Positions 54,170 through 64,000 of a stretch of DNA of 64,000 nucleotides are shown piece after piece (position 1 is the first letter of the stretch; each line of letters begins with the position of its first letter). The notes beneath the pieces are model-generated. The model had not been told where the DNA came from. It searched no databases and was given only the letters and a program-made list of their open reading frames with translations. Origin of the DNA: Dipteris shenzhenensis (Eukaryota > Polypodiophyta > Polypodiopsida > Gleicheniales); the NCBI GenBank assembly GCA_047967505.1, contig CM106541.1, one strand, 5' to 3'. Position numbers and translations under genes: made by a program.

Positions 54170-54530
54170 CACCACTCTTTCCCCCCTCTTTCCCTCCCTC
54201 TCTTCCTCCCCTCTATTTTCCTCTCTTTTGTGTATGCTTATGCTTATATGTTTATATGCTTATGCTCTCCTCCCCTCTCTTTTCCCTCTCTGTCTTCTGT
54301 CATTTCCTTTTCTTTTCTCCTCTCTATTCCTTCCACTCTTTCATCCTCTCTTCTCTCTTTTCTCCTCTCTTTTCTTCTTTTCCCCTCTCTTTTCATCCGC
54401 TCTCCTCCCTTTTCTTCTTTCCACCTCTCTTTTCATCCTCTTTTCTCTCTTTTCATAGGCATATGCATTTGTGTATGCTTATGCTCATATGCTTATGCTT
54501 ATGCATGAGCATATGCAATAATCAACATCA
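54170..54530 (+). repeat. pyrimidine tract flanked by TATGCTTATGC repeats
   Basis: Nearly pure C/T sequence (CCTCTCTTTTC-type words) at 54170-54232 and 54269-54457 is bordered on both sides by GTGTATGCTTATGCT and ATATGCTTATGC repeats (54231-54268 and 54471-54517). Long frames across it (150 residues, Ser/Phe/Leu) are composition artefacts. Confidence 0.8.
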
Positions 54531-55490
54531 TGTCTCAATACAAACTTGGCATATATCGAATGCCAAAGTATAGTGGGATCTGACAATTATTAGGCATCCT
54601 TCCATTATTAGTAGCCAAATATTGAGTTTAGAGATTTGCTGCTACCAATGGATGGGGAACACATAGATATCGTCAATGGTTTCTCACTTGGTGGTCTATT
54701 GACATGACCATCCAGGAACATATCTAAAAATGCCTCTCTAATCCCTAGCAAGCTCTTTCCTCCTCGTATGAAATGTCCCAAGATATGTGAGCGAGATGAT
54801 GGGTACATATCCAATCCTCTATGTCACTCATGCTACCTAGGCCATGCAATGACTCAAGCATGATCTCTAGACCCTCAACAAAACCATGGAGGATAGTTGG
54901 GATGGCATGTGCCCTAGGATGAATACTTGAGAGCTCCCTCTCAATGGATGATATGACCTCCAAGCAAAGGTCCATGCATGGCATAGGAGAGGAAGGGGTG
55001 TGGAAGCTAAAACAAAAGAGGGAACAAGGGAGGGTGAAGGTGAAGGGTTTGGGGATCAGAGGAAATGACGGGGGGGGCGAAGAAAAGGCGCTAGTGGCTA
55101 AGGGGAAGAAAAGGTGCTAGTGGCTAAGGGTGGCAGGAGGGAGGGGAAGGAAAAAGTGCTAGTATCCAGACACAAGGCAAGCAAGGAAATTCAAAGAGGG
55201 GAGATGTAGCAAGCATGAGGAGTGGTGATGGAGGCAAGCATCAAAATGCTAGAGATGGTCACAAGGAAACCAAGCTAGGGACTTAATGTTGGAGTTGAGA
55301 AAGGCATGAGAGCTAAGGCACAAGGACTTCACATCAAATGGAATGAACTAGCAAAGAGTGAGGCCCTCAAAAAGTGGAACCTTAAGGAGAGTATTGGGGA
55401 TCACAAAGAAATATTTGTTTATGGCATTAATACCTCCACATGGCACAAGGCAAGACATCCTCTCAACATCACATCCAATTTGGATGTATA
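54531..55490. other. unassigned stretch
   Basis: A minus-strand frame of 79 residues at 54745-54984 and a + frame at 55306-55491 are not recognised. GGGAAGAAAAGGCGCTAGTGGCTAAG-like words repeat at 55075-55165. Confidence 0.4.
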
Positions 55491-55493
55491 AGG

Positions 55494-55848
55494 ACCTCGA
55501 TCAAGGTTTGTGGACTGCCAACTCATGCTAGGATGTGCCACTTCATGGTCTGGGGAATGCCATGGAAGCAATAGGATGGCCATGAAAGCAAGTAGGTGCC
55601 ATGCAAGCATATCAAATAGATATCTCGATCGAGGTATTGGAATCCATGTGGATACCTCGATCCAAGTATCCATTGCCACCTCAACACCCCCTATCCACCT
55701 CACCAAGCCATGCAAGCATGTGGCACCATGTATGAATGCCACATGGATACCTCCAACGAGGTATTCCATGCCACCTCAACATTGCCTTGTTCACCTCACC
55801 AAGTCATGTGTGTGCCATTTGTGCCATGTAGATACCTCAATCGAGGTA
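55494..55848. repeat. cluster of TACCTCRATCGAGGTA-like palindromes
   Basis: Near-palindromic 16-mers occur at 55621-55636 (TATCTCGATCGAGGTA), 55653-55668 (TACCTCGATCCAAGTA), 55748-55763 (TACCTCCAACGAGGTA) and 55833-55848 (TACCTCAATCGAGGTA). A partial copy lies near 55494. Each is followed within 20-40 bases by CCATG or CCACCTCA words, so the whole unit is repeated in degenerate form. Confidence 0.75.
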
Positions 55849-55849
55849 T

Positions 55850-57190
55850 TTGCGCCCCCATATGGAACTTCAAGCTCCCTCATGGGATTTCAACTTCCCT
55901 CCTTTTTGTGTCATCTCTTGCATGGTAGTTAGAACTCCCTTATGGAGTTAGATGTCTCGATATTGGAAAATCCCTAAATAATATATCCTATTCATATACT
56001 TTTTAAGGAATTTGTAGCTTCCATATGGGACTTCAAGCTCCCTCATGGGATTTCAAGTTTGCTCATGGATTTCCTCCCTTTTGTGTCATCTCTTGCATGG
56101 TAGTTAGAACTCCCTTATGGTGATAAACCAATAGCCCTTGATGGTTTAAATCAAGATCCCACTGACCACTTGAAGTCTTAAACATGATATTTGAATCAAT
56201 ATCTTGCATAAATCTTTGTCTTGAACAGGAAATTTGAAGCCCCCACATATGACATTTTAAATGAATATCCAACGTGAATATTTGAAGTCTTAAAACATGA
56301 CATTTGAATCAATACCCCACTTGAATATTTGAACCCATATTGAATCCTTAAACATGAATTTGAATCAATATCCCATGTGAATATTTGAAGTTTTTAACCT
56401 ATATCTTATGTGAATATTTGAAGTCTTTAACCAATAGCCCTTGATGGATTGAATCAATATCTTGCACGAGTATTTGAAAAGATTCTTGTTGAACATGACA
56501 TTTGAAGTCCCACATATGAGTTTGGTACTCCCATATAGGAGTGGGATCAGTATCCCACATATAATCTTTGAAGTCCTAAACACCAACTTGAAGTCCCACA
56601 TACAAGTTTATAAGTCCAATTTAGGAGTAAATCAATATCCCACATGAAATATTTGAATTTCCAAATGGGATATTTAAAGTTATTTGGATTCTTTTTGAAC
56701 ATGACATTTGAAGTCCCATATATGAGTTTGGTACTCTCATATAAGTGTGGATAAATATCCCACATGTAATCTTTAAAGTCCTAAACATCATATTTAAAGT
56801 CCCATTACAAGTTTAGAAGTCCACTTTAGGAGAGAATCAATATCCCACATGCATTATTTGAATTTCCAAATAGGATATTCAAGTCTCATTTAGGCATTTG
56901 GAGGTTCTTTATGGAATTTGAAGTCCCACATGGGAGTTTTAGGGTCCCTTATGGGATTTGAAGTTTCATATAGGAGTTTCAGATTCTCATATGAAATGTG
57001 ATCCATGTCCTACAAGGGATTTAAAGTTGCATATAGGAGTTTGGGATCCCTCATGGGATTGGAAGTCCTACATAGGAGTTATGGGGTCCCTTATGAGATT
57101 TTATCCATGTCCCACAAGGGATTTGAAGTCCCATAGAGAGGCTCACATGTACCTTATGGGATTTTATCATATCCCATAAGGTATTTGTAA
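55850..57190. repeat. degenerate minisatellite with 206 bp higher-order duplication
   Basis: Words such as TTTGAAGTCCCACAT, GGAGTTT, CCCTTATGGGATTT and AATCAATATCCCACATG recur dozens of times. A longer unit starting GAACATGACATTTGAAGTCC is repeated at 56491 and 56697, a 206 bp period. No long frame is conserved across units. Confidence 0.75.
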
Positions 57191-57271
57191 AGTCCCTGAC
57201 CAAAGGTAGTAGGTTTTCGGGTTTTCTTTAACCTGATCAGTAATAACATTTTTAACTAATTAATTCAAGAT

Positions 57272-57724
57272 TTATGGAATTAAATACGATTTAAAAGACT
57301 TTTTTTTAAAAAAAAGGCTTTTAAAAAAATATGTCTCAATGTGAAATTGGGGTCTCTCGGCCAAAGTCCAATGGCCATAGGCATTTTGCCCATGACCATG
57401 CATTATAGCTCCCATCAATGACAAAGGTAATTGCATTCCATGGCCCAATGATTTTGGGATAGTTTGCAGCCATGGAATGCATGTCTTGTGTTGATCCATC
57501 TTATCATGAATGATGCACAAATATTGTTTTGGATTTAGCTGGAAGCATAATCTCCAACCATAGTGAACGTTGGTGTGTGGGATTTGTATTGGAACCATCC
57601 CACAAATGAGTGCCCTTGCCTTTTGGTAGGCCTCACACTCTACTGCATGCATTATGCATGATGCGGGAACCATGATACATCCCAATGTCATTATCCCAAG
57701 GTCTTTCCCCAACCAATGTACCAA
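57272..57724 (-). other. open frame of 150 codons, unrecognised
   Basis: The minus-strand frame starts MVHWLGKDLGIMTLGCIMVP and includes several Cys and His but no known motif. Its C-terminus lies in an A/T run (57299-57330), giving FFKSLFFKKKSFK. It is bordered by repeats and probably fortuitous or a remnant; there is no supporting context. Confidence 0.25.
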
Positions 57725-60700
57725 TAAAGGCCACCTCTTACTTTACTTGCACCATCAAATCCTACATTTTGATCTTTTCATTGGGGGGCTAGTGTGTGTG
57801 AGTCTTGAGATCTAATCCTTATTTACAGCTTTTTTTCATCACGAGAAACAAATCTAGAACAAGCGATAATGCATGGTATTTTTAGCTTGGCTGCTTATGT
57901 TCTCATGGCTAATATATCTAAGGCTACTTTTAAAATTCAATATAAACTATGGCCATTGGCTACTTTGAATCTACTCTAAGTAGCTCAAAATACATTCGTC
58001 CCGAGGTAGGAAGTGAATTGCTAGTTTGGAAAGAGAGAATTCCAAGAAATTCAAGGGCCACAAAGCTTTGGGCATTCAGTGAGTGTGTGAGCTATAATGA
58101 TCAATCTCTCTTGCTCTACATGATTCCAACTTACAAGTCCCAAGCTCACAATTGACATTGAACAATGGATGAATGAAATTCATTTCAAACATTGGGATTT
58201 TTATCTCTGATTTAATGGAGCACCTCATTTTCACCTTCTTTTACAACTAACTGAACTTTGAAACACCTCACTACTCAACAATTTCCCATCAGCATGCAAG
58301 ACTTGGAGACTAGAGTTGGACAATTTAAGTAGAGGTATGGGGATATCACAGGTTCTGAATCTCACCATAAGAAAAAGACTGTGGGGACTTCTAACTACCA
58401 TATGCTATTTGGCAGAGTCGTGTGAATAGAGTTGAGTACTGATATTTTGCTCTATCGTGATATTAATAGGGTTGTACTTGATATGAGGCAGGGATGCGCT
58501 ATCATGATGATCTCTTTGGATTCAAGTGAAGCCAGGAGTGAAATTGGAGTTCTGTGAGCTTGGATATCGTTAGTACACTAGTATGTTGGAACATGGTATG
58601 TCTATTTTCATGGTTGAGAGCAAACACAATCGGCATTAGAACCCCACAACTAGGGAAGAGAGCTTGCATGCAATGCGGCCCTCTAGATCTATAATCAGGG
58701 GACATTCAATCTTCTCATAGTCTTTAGGGTTTGGTTTTGGTCTTTGGCACTAATTTCCAAAACTCTCCAGATTGTGTTCTACTATTTTTCTATGCAGATA
58801 GGGCCCTAGACAGGGGCCCTAGACAGAGGAGCCTTACAGTGGTGGAAAGCTTTTGCAGAACCCTCATGATGGGGGGTAGCATGCTCAAGAAGAGAATTGA
58901 GCTTCTAGCAATAGCAAGCTGACGACGTGCCTCATCAACAAACAGCTCCAACACACCTTCTCAAGCATCCACAACGCTCTTTAACTATGCCTCCAACCAC
59001 ATACAAACAAAACTCCATAGTAGTAAGCCCTCGATAGTAAGTGGCTCATGTGCATAGTTGTAGTGCCTCACTACATTGCCTCACTACAACTGAATGACAA
59101 ACTCCAGCCTCAAATGAATCTTCATACGCATCTCCCACATCCACAACCACTCCATCAACTCAACCGGTCTATGTAGTTGGGCATCAACAGCAGCTCCAAG
59201 TGCTTCGCTTGTGCAAGTTAGGTGCCTCAAACCTCTGGCTTCTCCAACAACTCTAGAGGCTCCAGCTTCAATGACATTCAACCTCAGCCACCGGCCCATG
59301 CACTTCGGCCTTGTCACAATGCAAAATTACCGCACTATTTATCGTAAGCAACAGACCAAGGATTATTCTACGATCTGTGCAAACAATCCCTTCTAGAAGC
59401 CACTTGTGGCAAAGAGAGTGGAACCCACATCCAAAAATTATTGCACAGTGTAAAACTTCTGAGAATAAGTAGATGGTTTCAACATCATTTGGAAAAAGAG
59501 CCCTCGATCTTGTGCCAATAAGACGTGACTTGTGCAATAGCTATTGCAGAGTCGCAAGCAATCGAAAGCCCACAGCAGTAGAGCAGAAGGAAAGTGGGGG
59601 AAGAGAAAATAATCTTCAAACCTAGCTGCCACCCTCTCGTCGAAAGGAAAATTTAGCAACTGGAAACACAGAAAGCTGCTCAGTTTCTATCTGGATTCAT
59701 ATACGTTAGAAAGACTAAAAACTTGCTGTAATGGCAACCATACTCTAGCACAACCACCATGTTACTAGCAAAAGCGAAAAGGTAAGTAATGGCGTGGCGA
59801 GGGCGATGCAAGCTGCTACCCAGAGAGACATAGGTACAATTTGCCAAAAAGCTCAAATTTGCCTCACTGGTGCACTCTAAGCTGGGTATAATTGGAGGGA
59901 GGTGAGTTATGGACAATTGTCTTAAATCTATAAGGCTCAAGGAGTCACAGTTCATGGAGTCCATATGATTTCTTGGAGTGCAGAATTAAGCCACCCACAA
60001 AGGCACGGCTGAGCCGAAAGGAGCAGTTGCATCAGGAGATGGGGAGTCCAAGCAAAAGGTGACAATGGTGAAATCCTAATCAATGTTTTCGTTCGATGCA
60101 GATCCCATGTGCAAGCGTAGCAGCTTTTCGATAGCTTTGAGACCCCCAAAATCTGTTCTCCCCAGGACTACGTGTCGAGTGACCAAAGTTGTGTTGCATA
60201 GTGATGGGGTGGAAGGGCTTTGTGGAAGGCGGGATGTGCGACACACCCATTGAATCTGATCAAGGTGAGGATGCAGTTGCATGGGGAAGGCTTGGCAGGC
60301 GAGCAAGAGGCACAACATCAACCTACAAGTACTAAGTACTAAGGCAGCAGGCTGTTCGCGCTGAAGCTCGAGTTGAGGGGATCACACATGAAGGAATTGG
60401 GAAGCTCGCAGGTTTCCATTTTCTAGGGAAGGGGGGCATAGAACTTAGAAGAACCTTCAACCAATTTCTAGAATACAGATTCCAAATGACTACTCAATGA
60501 AAGTACCTGGTTGCTGTTGAGTGACTTGAGTCTTGAGTCTTTAGTGACGAGTCGTGAGTCATCAAAACTGCAAACAAGTTGGGGATTTCTTTGAGCTGGA
60601 GATTGATGGTGATGGCAGGCTCACAAATGAGTACTCAGTGGCAAGTGTTCAAAATTTACAAGCAACATAGAGCTAAGAGCATGATGTGACAACAAGAGCA

Positions 60701-61843
60701 AAGTTTGAGAAAAGAGTGGAAGGAGAAACTCAAAAAAGAGAGTGGAGACCTAAAGGATAAGAGATGACAACCACACATCTAACAAGCAATCAACGATGAT
60801 GATGGAATCTAAGTTGATCTATTTGATCAAGGGTTATTATGTAAGCCACATGGATTCATTTGTTTAAATTTTATTAATATTATATAAAAATAAGAATATA
60901 TTATATAACCTTTAGTTTATAAAGTGCTTTATCAACATTAACCGGTATTCCAAAGAGAGCTTATTAATCTAACCTTGATTTTCAAGGTATATCTTTTAAA
61001 TACCATTAAAGTCGAGATTGCCATAAAATTTCATCCTTTTTAATAACCTGCTTCTCACCACTTACGATGGTTTTTTGCCATTTTTACCAATTCAGAATAC
61101 AGTAAAGGACAATTTTTTTCTAACACTGAGGAGCATACCGATACAATCATTGCAGGGATCTTTTTCTATGAGGGTATGGAGCTTTGGAGCAATGACTCCT
61201 CCTATGTGATGCGGATGCACTCCGAAGGTCTCACCTTCTACTCTGTCACACACTTCGCTGACTAGCACCCCTCCTAGTATTGGATAATCCCCTTCTCAGA
61301 TTTCAACACACAAAAAAATCAAATCTCTTCTCCATCCTTGACCCAATGGACCTAGCAGCTTCTTTGATTCTCTTCGTGAAGTTTTTAGTCGATGGGATGA
61401 TCTTCCTGTGGGTCTAGCTGATATTTTTGGTTGAGGAGGAATTTATGGGGCTAACATCGGTGAGATCTTGATCACCATGCAAGACAATCTATGGAGTGTC
61501 TAGAACTTGAGGAGAACTTGAGAGACCACAGCTGGATCAATCCAACACCAATATCTACTTATCATGATTGCGAGGGGTAGTCAGCACATTAAAACTTTGA
61601 GTCACCCATCAACAAATTGTGACTGCTCTTACACATCATCCTAGATGAAACAATATTTAAAAAATAACTTTTAATTTAGATATGAGAATAAACACACCCT
61701 ACCTATTAATTTTAAAACAGTGTATAGAATTACCCCTGCTATAACTATATTTTTGTAAGTCTTGAGAAGTAAAATACCCCTCATTTTGAACTCTCATAGT
61801 ATACTTACATTTCCTAGATGGACCCCCTGAGGTACCAGTATAG
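57725..61843. other. 4.1 kb without recognised gene
   Basis: Short frames on both strands (at most 94 residues, for example - 59680-59964) show no known motif. Small repeats occur (GGGCCCTAGACAG twice at about 58801; GAGTC/GAGTCGTGAGTC words at 60525-60560). No RNA gene or LTR end was found. The right part should include the missing gag of the following copia, but none is detectable. Confidence 0.45.
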
Positions 61844-62185
61844 TTGTTCATAGCAATTGAGGAGATTTGCATGGAGGCAGTTCATGTACCTGCAGATGAA
61901 CCTTGGATCATTAACAGTGGTGCATCACACCACATGACTAGTCGGAAGGATTGGTATACCTCTCTACAGCCGGTAGGGAATGACATCCTGGTAGCAGTCG
62001 TCAATGATGCAAAATGTTCAGCAAAAGGAAAAGGTACGATAGCTCTCAAGTCAGATGGAGTTGTAAAGAGGAAGATATCAAGAGGAACTTGTTGTCCATT
62101 TCTACAATCATGGATTGGGACCTCAAAGTTCAATTCGATAAGAATGGTGCACAGATTTAGGTCTTCAAGGGAAGGTTGTTGGTAA
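61844..62185 (+). pseudogene. copia protease with mutated active site
   Basis: The frame reads EPWIINSGASHHMTSRKDWY. The catalytic Asp of the usual DSGASHHM is Asn (AAC at 61912-61914), which should abolish proteolysis. AKGKGTIALKSDGVVKRKIS follows. Sequence type (WII-SGASHHMT) marks a different copia lineage from the 12-17.8 kb element, which has DSGASKHVT. Gag is not found upstream. Confidence 0.8.
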
Positions 62186-63389
62186 AGGTACACGGCGCAA
62201 CAACATCTACGAATTCTCAGCTTTCAATGCTCGAGCCGATGTGAAGAACACTAAGCTATGGCATGAGAGGTTTGGTAATCTAAACCTTAGTTTTTTAAAG
62301 GAGATGCATAAAAGTGGAATGATTGCAGACCTACCAAAAATTTCAGATCTGCCCGATGTATGTGAAGCTTGCATGATGGGCAAGCAACATCGGTAGCCCT
62401 TTCCTAAAGAGGCCAGCAGGGTAAAGGCTCCTCTAGAGCTCGTTCACACGGACCTCTGCGGAAAGATGGAGATGGCGGAAGCTTTGGGCGGTTCCTACTA
62501 CTTCACGATGCTGATCAATGACTATAGTAGAAGGATATGGATATACTTCCTAAAGACTAAAGACGAGGCTTTTAGTAAGTTCAAAGAATGGCACGTAATG
62601 GTCGAGAAAGAAATGGGGAGGAAGGTGAAAAAGTTGAGATCAGACAGAGATGGAGAGTTCACATCAACTGAATTCGAAAGTTACTACAAAAGTCACAGGA
62701 TCAAGAGGCAGAAACCCTCGCCACATACTTCACAGCAAAATGGAGTAGCAGAATGCAAGATGCGCATCATCTATGAAATGGGCAGGAGTATGATGAAAGG
62801 GAAACATTTGCCAAAGACTTTCTAGGCTGAAGCATGTAACACTATAGTTTACATTCTGAATCGTAGCTACACAAAGGCTATGAACAGGATGACTCCACTG
62901 CAGGCCTTTTCTAGTAAGAAACCTTCAGCTGCACATTTCAAAGTTTTTGGATGTGACTGTTTTGTGCATGTCCCTGATGCTACCAGTACCAAATGGGAAC
63001 CAAAGAGCCGGAAATGTATTTTCTTAGGCTACAGTGAAGAGGCAAAGGGTTACCATCTCTATAACCCTATTACCAAGAAGGTAATAGTAAGTCGTGATGT
63101 GGTCTTCTCTAAACAACTACATCAATTGGAGGAGGATGCTTCCTTCCCAGACAACCAGAACCAAGATATCCATCTAGTACAACCACCAATAGTAGACCGA
63201 ACTCCCCCAATGGCGCTTGGAAGGATTCAAGATAAAGAAGAGGAAGAAGAGCCTGTAGAACCACAACGGCAATGGCCATTCCCGAAGTGGATAAAGCAAC
63301 TTTTGGATGATAGAGAACCTCCAGCCATTGAGGAGGAACCATCCAAACACCACCGGTCCAAGAGATTAGAGGAGCAAAGAAGGGCGTAG
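62186..63389 (+). pseudogene. copia integrase with stops
   Basis: GAG-pre-integrase (LWHERFGNLNLSFLKEMHKS, CEACMMGKQHR) ends in a TAG at about 62395. The core (62466-62825) has LVHTDLCGKM with the first Asp just upstream, LINDYSRRIWIYFLKTKDEA, KLRSDRDGEFTSTEF with the second Asp and TSQQNGVAECKMRIIYEMGR with the Glu, so the DDE triad survives. A TAG follows KTF at 62823. The C-terminal part (62880-63389) carries MTPLQAFSSKKPSAAHFKVF, CIFLGYSEEAKGYHLYNPIT and a Glu-rich spacer. Few stops suggest moderate age. Confidence 0.88.
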
Positions 63390-64000
63390 GAACACTTGGT
63401 CAACTATGCTTTGATGACAGAGGTGATCCGTCCTGATGAACCCAAGTGCCTTGAAGAGGCATAGGGTGATGATAGGTGGATGGAGGCTATGCAGTCAGAG
63501 TACGGCTCCATAGTGAAGAACAACACTTGGGACCTTGTGGATTGATCACCAAAACACAAGGTAATCGGAACCAAGTGAGTGTACAAGACCAAGTACAAGT
63601 CCAACGGCATGTTGGATAAGTACAAGGCTTGGCTCATGGCAAAAGGATTCGCACAGTTATGTGGTTTTGATTATCAGGATACTTTTGCTCCCACAGCTTG
63701 ACTAACCACAATCCACAGTGTTTTGGCTTTAGCAACACAGGGAAGTTGGCCCGTGTTTCAAATGGATGTAAAATCTGCCTTTCTGAATGGAGATCTTAAG
63801 GAGGAGGTATACGTGGAACAACCACTAGGTTTTGAGATCCCTGATTCAAAAGGTAAAGTCTACAAACTTAAGAAGGCACTTTACGAGCTGTGAAACAGGC
63901 CCCACGAGCATGGTACTAGTAGATTGATGCCTACTTTCTACAAAACAAGTTTAGGAGGAGCCCATCTGATGCAAATTTGTATATCTTTAGAGAAGGAGGT
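63390..64000 (+). pseudogene. copia reverse transcriptase, cut by window end
   Basis: With several stops the frame reads WMEAMQSEYGSIVKNNTWDL, KHKVIGTK, YKTKYKSNGMLDKYKAWLMA, KGFAQLCGFDYQDTFAPTA, VFQMDVKSAFLNGDLKEEVY (motif A Asp present) and VYKLKKALYEL. The YVDD motif and RNase H lie beyond the window. This is the continuation of the element starting at 61844. Confidence 0.85.

Noticed and set aside
54121-54573. 150-codon Ser/Phe/Leu-rich frame resembling a membrane protein
   Set aside because: It is a translation of a C/T tract; all three + frames are open and look alike.

Overview
The window reads as a piece of a large, repeat-rich land-plant nuclear genome. Nearly everything recognisable is retrotransposon. 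It holds Ty1/copia elements primed by initiator tRNA-Met (TGGTATCAGAGC sites), DUF4283-type plant LINEs and a decayed Ty3/gypsy element. One host gene is visible: the 3' end of an aldehyde oxidase (molybdenum hydroxylase) gene on the + strand, in two exons at 18001-18190 and 31761-31975, joined by a 13.57 kb intron packed with transposons. The long intron and TE load would suit a fern, a gymnosperm or another large-genome plant, but the sequence does not settle the species. No RNA gene, CRISPR array or bacterial-type operon was seen.

Layout. 1-3492: a minus-strand LTR fragment, then a gag-remnant LTR element whose 5' LTR is truncated. 3858-11080: an old + strand copia pol pseudogene, split first by a 2.06 kb insertion with three 177-179 bp tandem repeats (4419-6477) and then by a young non-autonomous LTR element on the - strand (7536-10206; 325 bp LTRs, 5 bp duplication AAAGT). 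11083-11690: a minus-strand copia tail. 11985-17815: a nearly complete but frameshifted + strand copia. 18001-31975: the aldehyde oxidase exons. Their intron holds a minus-strand LINE (18640-about 23290, with a 650 bp G-rich tract at its 5' end), an unexplained 2 kb stretch and a minus-strand copia (25348-31001).

32375-39065: a LINE hotspot. Several copies of one LINE family lie end to end, and most junctions are poly(A) followed by (GT)n. The largest copy is nearly full length but split: ORF1 and the endonuclease are inverted (32859-about 36085), while the reverse transcriptase runs forward (about 36090-38738). This is the classic signature of twin priming, with (GT)n/(CA)n at the junctions. 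42445-45094 and 46003-48641: two gag-only LTR elements of one family in opposite orientations, each with matched LTRs and a perfect 5 bp target duplication (CTTCC and ATTTT). 50750-53760: a minus-strand Ty3/gypsy ruin in which gag runs straight into integrase. 54170-57200: a pyrimidine tract, a cluster of TACCTCRATCGAGGTA-like palindromes and degenerate minisatellites. 61844-64000: a + strand copia of another lineage that runs off the window, with its protease aspartate changed to asparagine.

No element shows a fully intact coding set. The two gag-only elements and the 7536-10206 element would need proteins from other copies to move. Several nested insertions can be ordered in time from the interruptions and target duplications.
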